Assembly (NCBI GenBank): GCA_964646525.1
Contig: CAZYER010000011.1
Location: forward strand, 1-40,980
DNA from: GCA-002282575 sp964646525
GTDB lineage: Bacteria; Pseudomonadota; Gammaproteobacteria; Thiomicrospirales; Thiomicrospiraceae
Length of the DNA: 40,980 bases
Direction: 5' to 3'
Shown: positions 8,225 to 16,411 of the stretch, one piece after another
Position numbering within the stretch: position 1 is the first letter of the stretch
Layout of the letters: each line of letters starts with the position of its first letter
The notes under the pieces: model-generated
Told to the model about the DNA's origin: nothing
The model's database searches: none
Seen by the model: only the letters and a program-made list of their open reading frames with translations
Program-made: the position numbers and the translations under genes

Positions 8225-9265
8225 TTATTCGTGGGTAAGGAGTTCCATGCCATGCTCATCCATCAGTTCAAGTGCACGACCACCACCGCGGGCGACGCAG
8301 GTGAGTGGATCATCGGCGACAACGCAAGGAATGCCAGTTTCTTCTGCAATCAAACGATTGAGGTTGCGAAGCAATGCACCTCCACCTGTTAGCACAATTC
8401 CGCGTTCAGAAATGTCAGCACCCAGTTCAGGGGGAGTGTGCTCTAGCGCTGAGCGAACGGCAGTGATGATTTGCTGTAAAGGTTGTTGTAAGGCCTCAAG
8501 CGTTTCGCTAGAGTTAATGATAAAGCTGCGAGGCACGCCCTCTGCCAGATTGCGACCACGAACTTCAAATTCTTTGGGGTCTTCTTCCGGATAAGCGGTA
8601 CCAATTTCCATTTTGATGCGCTCTGCTGTCGCTTCGCCAATGAGCATGCCGTAGGTTTTACGGACATAGGCAATAATCGCTTCATCGAATTTATCGCCGC
8701 CTACTTTAACTGAGTCAGAATAAACGATACCATTGAGAGAAAGCGTTGCTACTTCAGTCGTACCACCACCAATATCGACCACCATTGAACCAGAAGCTTC
8801 AGACACGGGCATACCCGCACCAATAGCTGCCGCCATGGGTTCTTCAATAAGGTAAACTTCGCGTGCACCTGCACCAGTTGCCGATTCACGAATGGCACGA
8901 CGCTCGACTTGGGTTGAACCACAAGGCACGCACACCAATACACGCGGACTAGGGCGTAAAAAACGCGTTGAGTGAATTTTACGAATAAAATGCTGTAGCA
9001 TTTTTTCCGTTACCATAAAGTCAGCGATGACACCGTCCTTCATCGGACGAATGGCAGAAATATTGCCCGGTGTACGACCTAACATGCGTTTAGCGTCACT
9101 GCCCACAGCCACAATTTGACGATTGCCTGCGCCGCCATCACGAATGGCCACGACTGAGGGTTCATCCAGTACGATGCCTTTTCCTTTAACATAAATAAGG
9201 GTGTTCGCCGTTCCTAAATCGATGGATAAATCGTTTGAAAATAAGCCTCTTATACGTCCGAACAT
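8225..9265 (-). CDS. mreB: Rod shape-determining actin homologue MreB
   Basis: MreB forms membrane-bound filaments that guide the elongasome. The 346 residues match the family length. Actin-fold nucleotide motifs are visible: phosphate 1 'DLGTANTLIYVKGKG', phosphate 2 'VVDIGGGTTEVA' and the adenosine motif 'GIVLTGGGALLRNL'. The short N-terminus before DLGTANT (MFGRIRGLFSNDLSI) contains the amphipathic membrane-targeting segment seen in gammaproteobacteria. A strong ribosome site (AAAGGA) precedes the ATG. It is the first gene of the minus-strand shape cluster. Confidence 0.97.
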   Translation of the reverse strand: MFGRIRGLFSNDLSIDLGTANTLIYVKGKGIVLDEPSVVAIRDGGAGNRQIVAVGSDAKRMLGRTPGNISAIRPMKDGVIADFMVTEKMLQHFIRKIHSTRFLRPSPRVLVCVPCGSTQVERRAIRESATGAGAREVYLIEEPMAAAIGAGMPVSEASGSMVVDIGGGTTEVATLSLNGIVYSDSVKVGGDKFDEAIIAYVRKTYGMLIGEATAERIKMEIGTAYPEEDPKEFEVRGRNLAEGVPRSFIINSSETLEALQQPLQQIITAVRSALEHTPPELGADISERGIVLTGGGALLRNLNRLIAEETGIPCVVADDPLTCVARGGGRALELMDEHGMELLTHE

Positions 9266-9484
9266 AGTGAATCCTTTCTTTCTCTGCTATGGCGCAATGC
9301 ACCTGAGTTTTTGATGTGTTTTTACACCGATGGACTTTTGTGCGACAAACTCTACTATTCTACCGAAAAAATGAAGGGCTGTGTTTTAAGAGTGAGGGCT
9401 TTTAATCCGAAATAACTGTCCTAGTTTAACTGATAACCGTTAAAATGATTGATTATTGTTTAGTTGACGCTCGGAATTCTGCTC
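9266..9484. other. Divergent intergenic region mreB / uup
   Basis: This is the control region for two opposing genes. On the minus strand there are possible -10 elements (TAGAAT near 9357-9362; TTGTCG and TAAAAA with an 18-base spacer nearer to mreB). On the plus strand TAAAAT (about 9442-9447) may serve uup, but no matching -35 is clear. No riboswitch-like or long hairpin structure was recognised. Confidence 0.35.
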
Positions 9485-11401
9485 ATGCCTTTACTCATGC
9501 TTCAAGAAGCACATCTTGCTTTTGGTGATAACCCGCTCCTCAATGCTGAAAATCTCAGTCTCGAAAATGGCGATCGATTGGGCGTTATTGGGCGCAATGG
9601 CGCTGGAAAATCCAGTATGCTCAAGGTGCTTGCGGGGACGCAACCTTTAGATAGTGGGCTACGCGTGGTACAAAAAGACGTCAACATGATTTACGTACCG
9701 CAGGAAAGCGTGTTTAGCGAAGGCGAAACCATCCGCAGTGTGCTGACACAAGGTGTCGCTGAGATCGCAGGTTTGGTTGAGCGTTATTATGCGGTGTCGG
9801 CTGCCATGGCAGAAGATTATGAAAATGAAGCCTTGATGGAAGAAATGCAACACCTGCAACATCAAATCGATTTACGCGATGGCTGGCGTGTTGATGCCGC
9901 TGTCGATGAAGCGATTATGAGCTTTGGCTTGGCAGGTGACATTTTAGTGGATGACTTGTCGGGCGGTTGGAAAAAGCGCCTCGCGATTGCTCAAGCGTTA
10001 ATTGCCAAGCCTGATGTGCTGCTACTCGATGAGCCAACTAACCACCTAGATGTGGCGGGTATCGAGGTGTTGGAGCAAACTTTAAAGAATTTCAATGGCG
10101 CAGTCATTTTGATTAGTCATGACCGACGCTTTTTGGATAATACCGTGAATGGCTTGCTCGAATTAGACCGTGGCGTATTGCGCCGTTATCCTGGCAGTTT
10201 TAGCGTCTATCAAGAACGTAAAGCGGCCGAGTTGGCTTCTGAAGAGGTCACTAACGCCTTGTTTGATAAACACTTAGCACAGGAAGAGGTGTGGATTCGT
10301 CAAGGTATTAAAGCGCGTCGTACCCGTAACGAAGGTCGCGTGCGCCAATTAGAGCAGTTACGTCGTGAACGAGCCGAACGTCGCAAGCGTCAGGGTATGG
10401 CAAAAATTTCGGTGGACACGGGCAAGAAGTCGGGTGCTTTGGTCGCTGAGTTGGAAAACGTCAACTTGGCTTATGACGGCTGGACGATTTTTAAAGATGT
10501 GTCTACCCTCATTCAACGCGGTGATAAAGTCGGTTTGATTGGACCGAATGGGGTAGGGAAAACCACATTTATTAAATTGGTGCTGGGAGAAATTCAACCC
10601 GATAGTGGCAAGGTTAAAACGGGAACGCAGTTGCAAGTGGCTTATTTAGACCAGCAACGCGCGGTGCTGAATGATGAAGATATGCTCATTGATGCGGTGC
10701 GTGAGGGGAGTGACTTTATCGAAATCAATGGTCAGAAAAAACATATTTTGGGCTATCTTGAAGACTTCCTCTTTCCGCCGCATCGCGCGCGCGTCAAGGT
10801 GGGAAGCCTTTCTGGTGGTGAACGCGCCCGACTGCTTTTGGCAAAACTCTTTACTAAGCCAGCCAATATGCTCATTCTTGATGAGCCAACCAACGACCTA
10901 GATTTAGAAACTCTGGAGTTGTTGGAAGAACTGATCCAGAATTACAAGGGTACGGTATTGCTGGTTAGCCATGACCGGAGTTTTGTTGATAACGTGGTGA
11001 CGCAAAGTTTGGCTTTTGTTGGTGATGGTCGCATTGTTGAGGTGGCAGGAGGCTATGAAGACTGGGCGATGATTAAGCATCAGTATGTGCCCGAGCCTCA
11101 AGTGGCAGCAGAAACCTTGAAGCCCGTCAAAGCAGTGGACAGTGTGCCTTTGGGTGTGTCTCAGCAGCCCGTAAAAAAAGCGAAATTGTCATACAAAGAG
11201 CAAAAGCAATTGGATACACTACCAGAAACCATCGCCACATTAGAAGCTGAGCAAGCGAGTTTAGGTGAGCAGTTATCTGACCCAGCGCTTTTCGCAGACA
11301 GTGGTAAGGTGCAGGCGATTCAACAGCGTTTGCAGCAATTAGAGCAGGAAATTGAGGCTGCTATGACGGCTTGGGCGGAGCTGGAAGCTAAACAAGCATA
11401 A
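9485..11401 (+). CDS. uup: ABC-F ATPase, Uup type
   Basis: Uup is a soluble ABC-F protein with two nucleotide-binding domains; the family acts on ribosomes and is linked to precise excision of transposons and replication-fork intermediates. Walker A motifs are GRNGAGKSS and GPNGVGKTT, signature motifs are LSGGWKKRLA and LSGGERARLL, and Walker B plus D-loop are LLLDEPTNHLD and LILDEPTNDLD. The C-terminal 80 residues form a lysine-rich coiled coil, the DNA-binding tail that marks Uup among ABC-F proteins. The start at 9485 gives 638 residues; a TTG at 9464 would add seven residues that the family does not have. Confidence 0.93.
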   Translation: MPLLMLQEAHLAFGDNPLLNAENLSLENGDRLGVIGRNGAGKSSMLKVLAGTQPLDSGLRVVQKDVNMIYVPQESVFSEGETIRSVLTQGVAEIAGLVERYYAVSAAMAEDYENEALMEEMQHLQHQIDLRDGWRVDAAVDEAIMSFGLAGDILVDDLSGGWKKRLAIAQALIAKPDVLLLDEPTNHLDVAGIEVLEQTLKNFNGAVILISHDRRFLDNTVNGLLELDRGVLRRYPGSFSVYQERKAAELASEEVTNALFDKHLAQEEVWIRQGIKARRTRNEGRVRQLEQLRRERAERRKRQGMAKISVDTGKKSGALVAELENVNLAYDGWTIFKDVSTLIQRGDKVGLIGPNGVGKTTFIKLVLGEIQPDSGKVKTGTQLQVAYLDQQRAVLNDEDMLIDAVREGSDFIEINGQKKHILGYLEDFLFPPHRARVKVGSLSGGERARLLLAKLFTKPANMLILDEPTNDLDLETLELLEELIQNYKGTVLLVSHDRSFVDNVVTQSLAFVGDGRIVEVAGGYEDWAMIKHQYVPEPQVAAETLKPVKAVDSVPLGVSQQPVKKAKLSYKEQKQLDTLPETIATLEAEQASLGEQLSDPALFADSGKVQAIQQRLQQLEQEIEAAMTAWAELEAKQA

Positions 11402-11453
11402 CTAGATAGTTTAAGATTTTCTCACAACCTTTTGCTAATTATAGGAAAACACG

Positions 11454-12590
11454 ATGAAAACACAGTCTCACAATGAATGGCAGAGTTTTTGCACGTTTTG
11501 GCTACAGCAAGGTTATGACGTGGTTGAAGAGTGGCAGGATGCGAAATGGGCTAATGCAACCTTAGCACAGAGTGGGCAGCATGTGTGGTTACGCATGCGT
11601 AAATCGGATGAAAAAGTTACTGCAGCACAGCTTGATAAGTTTATGCATAGCTTGGAAAGCCAGCAAGATCAGCAATTGATTGGTTGCATGGCTTCCAGTA
11701 CGGGTTTTACTAAGGCAGCGATCACGCAAGTTATGCGCGAAGCGCCTGAACGATTGGTGTTATTGACTGAGCATAAGCAAAAAGTAGTGTCTGCTTATCC
11801 TTTCGCGCAAGTTAGTGAATATCAGGCGTTACCTGCCTATGCACCAGCTTATGTCGGTGTCTTTACGGCCAAAGGTGGCGTGGGTAAAACAACCATGGCA
11901 GCCCATTTAGCGGGTGCTTTTGCTTTGATGGGGCAGTCGGTGGTATTACTTGATTTAGATCCAGACCAGAATTTACGTAAACTCTTCGCACAGGAACGCC
12001 ACCCAGAATTGGCTGAGCTTCATGTTCCTGCGGTGAACAAACATGAAGCTGGCGCGACGATTCGCGTGTTAACGCCTGAGCAGTGGCGTGAAAGTCAATA
12101 TCCCGATGTGCGCATTGTCATCGCTGATTGTTCGCCTGTATTATCCGAAAACCCCGTTAAGCTAATGAAGCGACTTGATGTGTGTTTGATGCCGACCAGT
12201 TTGAATCCGTTGGGTATTTCAAAACATGGTGATGTCATTCAGCGCACTTTTGCTCATATTCGCAGTATTAACCAAAAAGCGCGCCTATTAGCGGTAATTA
12301 ATCAGTTTGATGCCAGTAAGGAGTTTCAAAAGCGCAATGACGTATTGCTGGCTTATTTGCAATCGGCGTTAGCAGACTATCTAAAGCAAGATGAACTGGC
12401 AACCCTCATTCATCCCGATGAAGCCAAAATTCGTTATAGTCATGCCTTGCTTTATTGGGGATTTCATATCATCGAGGGCAGTGCGCCTCAGCTTGCGTTT
12501 AAACTTTCGGGTGGTCGCAGTTATCCGCGTAGTGATTTTTTACAGCTAGCTGATGTTGTAGAGCAAGCTTTGGCTTCCGCTAAAGCTTAG
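11454..12590 (+). CDS. Mrr-like domain fused to ParA-type ATPase
   Basis: The C-terminal two thirds (residues 133-378) are a ParA/MinD-type deviant-Walker ATPase: KGGVGKTT at 140-147, 'VVLLDLDPDQNLRKLF' at 163-178 and 'IVIADCSPVL' near 220. The N-terminal 110 residues resemble the Mrr/PD-(D/E)xK restriction-nuclease fold: 'GYDVVEEW' opening, a strand 'HVWLRMRKSDEKVTAAQL' and 'IGCMASSTGFTKAAITQVM', which matches the 'gvf.Tt..Ft..A' block of Mrr_cat proteins. The catalytic D...(E/Q)xK triad looks eroded (L-R-M-R-K at the QxK place), so cleavage is doubtful. No parB follows. A good AGGAAAA ribosome site precedes the ATG. Function is unknown; positioning of DNA or a cell structure is one possibility. 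Confidence 0.75.
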   Translation: MKTQSHNEWQSFCTFWLQQGYDVVEEWQDAKWANATLAQSGQHVWLRMRKSDEKVTAAQLDKFMHSLESQQDQQLIGCMASSTGFTKAAITQVMREAPERLVLLTEHKQKVVSAYPFAQVSEYQALPAYAPAYVGVFTAKGGVGKTTMAAHLAGAFALMGQSVVLLDLDPDQNLRKLFAQERHPELAELHVPAVNKHEAGATIRVLTPEQWRESQYPDVRIVIADCSPVLSENPVKLMKRLDVCLMPTSLNPLGISKHGDVIQRTFAHIRSINQKARLLAVINQFDASKEFQKRNDVLLAYLQSALADYLKQDELATLIHPDEAKIRYSHALLYWGFHIIEGSAPQLAFKLSGGRSYPRSDFLQLADVVEQALASAKA

Positions 12591-12698
12591 GTAGCCGATG
12601 AGAGAATGATTGCTGCTGCCATAATTGAATTTGATTACGAACTGGTTGATGCTTAGGTTACAATGATTACTCAATCAATCGTTTAGGAGTGGTAGTTA

Positions 12699-13184
12699 AT
12701 GTTCTCAACCATAAAGCGTTTTGTGCAAGTGGCTCTGTTAGCTGTGTCGGCTTTGTTTTCAGCGGTGGCTTTATCGGCGCCCGCCAAGGTGGTTTATCAC
12801 GTCGATTTTAATGATGTCACTCGTTATTCGGCGACCTTAACCTCTATTTCTAATATATTAACCGCTTATGAAACAGAATTGCGTGACTATGAAGTGACTT
12901 TGGTATTTGTTGGGCATGGTATTCGTTTTGTCACCGATGATGCACTTAAAGGTACACCTTATGCGACCAATGCCGACTTAGATAAGCGCCGCGCCGAATT
13001 AAAAGGACGTCTGGAAACCTTGGTTAAAGTACGTGGTGTAAAAGCCTTGTTGTGCGATAAAACCCGTGACGAAATTGCTTTAGATAAAAGCAAAGTATAT
13101 TCAATGGTGGGATTGACGCCATCAGGGGTTGCTACCATCGCCGATCTGCAAATGCAGGGTGCGGCCTACTTAAAAATTCAGTAA
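12699..13184 (+). CDS. Exported DsrE/DsrF-like protein
   Basis: A 161-residue protein with a cleavable signal peptide: basic start (MFSTIKRF), hydrophobic core to about residue 25 and a likely cleavage after ALSA (residue 27). The mature part resembles the DsrE/DsrF-like fold: 'KVVYHVDFND', 'YEVTLVFVGHGIRFVTDD' and a final strand-helix 'GVATIADLQMQGAAYLKIQ'. One cysteine is found, C119 (ALLCDKT), at the place where related proteins carry a reactive cysteine. Exported members of this group are common in sulfur-metabolising proteobacteria but their role is not defined. AGGAGTGG upstream is a strong ribosome site. It is 24 bases before the phosphotransferase gene and probably co-transcribed with it. 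Confidence 0.8.
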   Translation: MFSTIKRFVQVALLAVSALFSAVALSAPAKVVYHVDFNDVTRYSATLTSISNILTAYETELRDYEVTLVFVGHGIRFVTDDALKGTPYATNADLDKRRAELKGRLETLVKVRGVKALLCDKTRDEIALDKSKVYSMVGLTPSGVATIADLQMQGAAYLKIQ

Positions 13185-13208
13185 GCAGGTTAAGCGAGTT
13201 TATTATCG

Positions 13209-14762
13209 GTGTTTCAAGCAGCAGAATTAGGTCGTTGGTTAAGTAAAACCGATTTCGAAGCCGAGTTGCCGAGTTTGCGTGCCAATTTGCTGCAAGGTCA
13301 GCTTTCGCTGATGCGCGAAGCTCAGCAAGCGGTATTGGTCATTATTGAAGGTCTCGATGGATCAGGTCGTGCGGAGCTATTAAATCGACTTTATGCTTGG
13401 CTGGATCCGCGTGGTTTAAAAACGCATACTTTCTGGGATCCTTCCGATGAAGAGCAAGAACGCCCATTTTTCTGGCGTTTTTGGCGTTCTTTACCGCAAA
13501 AAGGCAGTATTGCTATTCATTTGGGCGGTTGGTATCGTGATCTGCTTACCGATGCTATTCATGCCAATATTAGCGATGTTGAACTCGAGTTAGCGCTAGA
13601 AAAACGTCGTAAGCTAGAAGAGATGTTGGCTTTAGAGGGTATTACCATTCTAAAATTTTGGTTGTACTTACCCGAAAAAGTACAACGTGAGCGACTTTCT
13701 CAAGAAGATGATACACCAGATGATCGATGGGGTAATGCTGGAGCTAAACGTGCGCTCAAGTCGCGACCTGCCTTCTTAAATATAGCCGAGCAGGTGATGC
13801 GCCTAACTGATTCAGCGGTAGCGCCCTGGTATTTAGTGGAGGCGACGGATGCAAATTATCGTGATGTGACGGTTGGTAAGACCATTGCTAACGCTCTATT
13901 AAATGCACAGCAATCGCATTTGCGTTGGATGAAAGAAGCCGAAAATGATTTTACTCGTGGTGGCGGTGCGCCTAACTTACCTGACTCACCGACGGCAAGA
14001 CGTTCTCTGCTCGATAGTGTCGATTTGACCTTGACCACCAGTAAAGCTGACTATAAAAAAAGCTTTGAGCAACTGCGTAAAGCATTGTCTGCATTAGCAT
14101 GGCAAGCATGGCGTGCTAAAAAAACGACGTTAATCGTATTTGAGGGATGGGATGCTGCGGGTAAAGGTGGTGCTATTAGACGTTTGGCATCGGCTTTGGA
14201 CGCGCGACTTTACCGTGCCGTTTCTTATGGCGCGCCAACTGAACAGGAGCAAGGCTATCCTTATTTATGGCGTTTTTGGCATGAATTACCTAGGGCGGGT
14301 CGCGTCATGATGTTCGATCGTTCTTGGTATGGTCGGGTGTTGGTTGAGCGCGTGGAAGGCTTTGCCGATCATGCCGTCTGGTCTCGGGCTTATCATGAAA
14401 TCAATAATTTTGAGTCGGAGTTAGTTGAATCAGGCGTGATTCTAATCAAGTTTTGGCTACACATTAGCCCAGATATGCAATTACAACGATTTAAGGAACG
14501 AGAGTCGACGCCTTACAAACAACACAAAATTACCGACGAGGATTGGCGTAATCGGGAAAAATGGTCGGCGTATGAGGCAGCGGTGAATGATATGGTTTTC
14601 CGTACGGGTACGGAAATGGCGCCTTGGACATTAATTTCTGCTGAAGATAAATATACCGCGCGTTTGCAGGTATTATCGAAAGTTATTGAGCAGTTAAAGC
14701 AAGCCCTTAACGAGCAGGTGACTGAAAAAGTAATGAACAAATCAAAGAGCCCTTATGCATAA
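13209..14762 (+). CDS. pap: Polyphosphate:AMP phosphotransferase (two-domain PPK2)
   Basis: This 517-residue protein has two PPK2 domains in tandem and should transfer phosphate from polyphosphate to AMP, giving ADP. The second domain (about 280-500) holds the canonical motifs: Walker A EGWDAAGKGG (312-321), 'RFWHELPRAGRVMMFDRSWY' and 'GRVLVERVEGF'. The first domain has a weaker Walker A (EGLDGSGR, 47-54) and lacks the FDRSWYGR residues (HLGGWYRD instead), so it is likely structural. It starts at GTG 13209. The end overlaps the LysR gene by eight bases. Family knowledge says these enzymes are soluble and cytosolic; linkage to a LysR regulator here is a matter of position only. Confidence 0.92.
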   Translation: MFQAAELGRWLSKTDFEAELPSLRANLLQGQLSLMREAQQAVLVIIEGLDGSGRAELLNRLYAWLDPRGLKTHTFWDPSDEEQERPFFWRFWRSLPQKGSIAIHLGGWYRDLLTDAIHANISDVELELALEKRRKLEEMLALEGITILKFWLYLPEKVQRERLSQEDDTPDDRWGNAGAKRALKSRPAFLNIAEQVMRLTDSAVAPWYLVEATDANYRDVTVGKTIANALLNAQQSHLRWMKEAENDFTRGGGAPNLPDSPTARRSLLDSVDLTLTTSKADYKKSFEQLRKALSALAWQAWRAKKTTLIVFEGWDAAGKGGAIRRLASALDARLYRAVSYGAPTEQEQGYPYLWRFWHELPRAGRVMMFDRSWYGRVLVERVEGFADHAVWSRAYHEINNFESELVESGVILIKFWLHISPDMQLQRFKERESTPYKQHKITDEDWRNREKWSAYEAAVNDMVFRTGTEMAPWTLISAEDKYTARLQVLSKVIEQLKQALNEQVTEKVMNKSKSPYA

Positions 14763-15744
14763 ACCCATTCTTGGTCGTATCACCCGCGCTGCCACCCTTC
14801 GCCAGTTACAAGTTTTCGAGGCTTTGGCTCGTTTGAACAGCTTCACGCGTGTTGCAGAGGAAATGCATTTAACACAACCGACGATTTCTATGCAGGTTAA
14901 AAAGCTGGTGGAAGCGGTGGGCTTGCCGCTAACGGAGCAGGTGGGTAAAGAAGTTTATTTAACCGATGCAGGTCATGAACTGGCGGCGGTTTGTCGTGAA
15001 GTGTTAACGGCATTTGAACACTTGGAAGAGCGTATTAATGATTTGAAAGGCTTAGAAGGCGGGCGAGTGCGTATTGCCGTCATTTCTACGGCGCAATACT
15101 TTTTACCGCAAGTGATGCAATCCTTTTTAGAGCAGTACCCCAACATTACGATTGTGTTGGAAGTGGTGAACAGAGAACACTTATTGGAACGTCTGGCGAA
15201 TAACCAAGATGATATTTATATTCTGGGTCAACCTTCCGAGTCCATTCCAGTGATGTCAGAGCGTTTGGCCATTAACCCACTGGTTTTTATTGCGAAACGT
15301 GATTTTGATTTGCCTGATGGTCGCTTATTAACGATTGATGACTTGGCGGGAGTGCCTTTTCTGATGCGTGAATCGGGTTCAGGGATTCGAGCACAGATAG
15401 AGCAAGTGTTTCATGATATGGGTTATGAACCGAATGTGCGCATGGTGTTAGGATCAAACGAGGCCATTCGTATGGGCGTGCTCTCTGGATTGGGTATTTC
15501 GGTTGTTTCGATGCATACTGTGAGGGAAGAGCTGAAACGTCGCGAATTACGCATTCTGCCTATTCGCGGTTTTCCAGTTGAACGTTACTGGTATTTGGTT
15601 TGGCCTAAAGGAAAAGCTTTGTCACTGTCGACAGCGCGCTTTGTTGAAACCTTGCGTTTTCAAGCTATGGCTTTAGATGCCACCATCAAACCCTTGCTGG
15701 CACGTGTCCGCCGCGAACAGGAACAGGTCGCTAAAGAAGATTGA
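14755..15744 (+). CDS. LysR-family regulator, CbbR-like
   Basis: A 329-residue LysR transcription factor. The N-terminal helix-turn-helix is plain (TLRQLQVFEALARLNSFTRV, then AEEMHLTQPTISMQVKKL). The effector domain includes 'GGRVRIAVISTAQYFLPQVM', 'FLEQYPNITIVLEVVNREHL' and 'FLMRESGSGIR', a pattern that closely resembles CbbR, the regulator of Calvin-cycle genes in autotrophic proteobacteria. No cbb genes lie nearby, so the target is unknown and the CbbR assignment is inference from family resemblance. It overlaps the upstream pap gene and ends two bases before the convergent sufE, so it may simply be transcribed with pap. Confidence 0.85.
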   Translation: MHKPILGRITRAATLRQLQVFEALARLNSFTRVAEEMHLTQPTISMQVKKLVEAVGLPLTEQVGKEVYLTDAGHELAAVCREVLTAFEHLEERINDLKGLEGGRVRIAVISTAQYFLPQVMQSFLEQYPNITIVLEVVNREHLLERLANNQDDIYILGQPSESIPVMSERLAINPLVFIAKRDFDLPDGRLLTIDDLAGVPFLMRESGSGIRAQIEQVFHDMGYEPNVRMVLGSNEAIRMGVLSGLGISVVSMHTVREELKRRELRILPIRGFPVERYWYLVWPKGKALSLSTARFVETLRFQAMALDATIKPLLARVRREQEQVAKED

Positions 15745-15746
15745 TG

Positions 15747-16178
15747 CTAATTTAGATGGCTATGCAGATGTTTGATCATATTGTACAAGCCATTAGCTCG
15801 ACTGGGTGAGAGATGTTGCATTAAGCCAATCTTGCCTAAGAAGTCTAAAGGCGTGGTTAAAATTTCTTCTTTAGTACGCCCATTATAAACCCACAAGAGT
15901 AAGGCAATCATACCAGCGACAATGGTAGCGTCGCTTTTAGCACGAAGATAATAACGACCGTCTTCGCCATCAATTTTTAACCAAACCTGAGATTGGCAAC
16001 CATGAATTTGATTGGCTTCAGTTTGCCAAGCTTCATCGAATGTTGGTAGCTTCTTCCCTAGGTCTATTAGATACTGATAACGGTCTTTCCAATCGTTAAA
16101 AAAGGCAAAACGTTCAACCAATTGTTCAATCGTTGTTTGAATATCATCTTTTGGTGGGGTGTTCACAGCATTATCCAT
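15747..16178 (-). CDS. sufE: Cysteine desulfuration protein SufE
   Basis: SufE accepts a persulfide from the cysteine desulfurase SufS and hands the sulfur to the iron-sulfur cluster scaffold. The 143-residue protein shows the family blocks 'DWKDRYQYLIDLGKKLP', 'NQIHGCQSQVWL' with the acceptor cysteine at C61, and 'PLDFLGKIGLMQHLSPSRAN' followed by G-L. No suf or isc gene is adjacent. It lies tail to tail with the LysR gene and is divergent from the metallohydrolase gene, across a repeat-rich 233-base gap. Confidence 0.94.
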   Translation of the reverse strand: MDNAVNTPPKDDIQTTIEQLVERFAFFNDWKDRYQYLIDLGKKLPTFDEAWQTEANQIHGCQSQVWLKIDGEDGRYYLRAKSDATIVAGMIALLLWVYNGRTKEEILTTPLDFLGKIGLMQHLSPSRANGLYNMIKHLHSHLN

Positions 16179-16187
16179 TGGTGTCTT

Positions 16188-16325
16188 AAAACCCTAAAGG
16201 GATGGGGGCTTGGGGGAAGGGGTACTGTTAAAAAACAATGACTCTGGCACTCGCCCCTTCCACCAGAAATAAAATAAGTCTGGGAACGCCTAAAACGCCA
16301 TAAAATGGCTTTTTAGGGGTGTCCC
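16188..16325. repeat. G-rich inverted-repeat element, copy A
   Basis: This piece of the sufE / metallohydrolase gap has two hairpins. The first pairs GGAAGGGG (16215-16222) with CCCCTTCC (16254-16261). The second, at 16282-16325, has 13-base arms CCTAAAACGCCAT (16289-16301) and ATGGCTTTTTAGG (16305-16317), with further pairing outside them. A related G-rich hairpin followed by AAGTCTG occurs at 23326-23420, and a fragment AAACCCTAACGGGAAGGGGG lies at 8196-8215 between mreB and mreC. It looks like a small dispersed non-coding repeat. Confidence 0.5.
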
Positions 16326-16411
16326 ATTGTCTTAATTGCTCAGCTAGGCTACATTATACGCTGAATGAAAAACGCGTGCCACGCGTGAAATGACAGAACA
16401 AAAAAGAGGAA

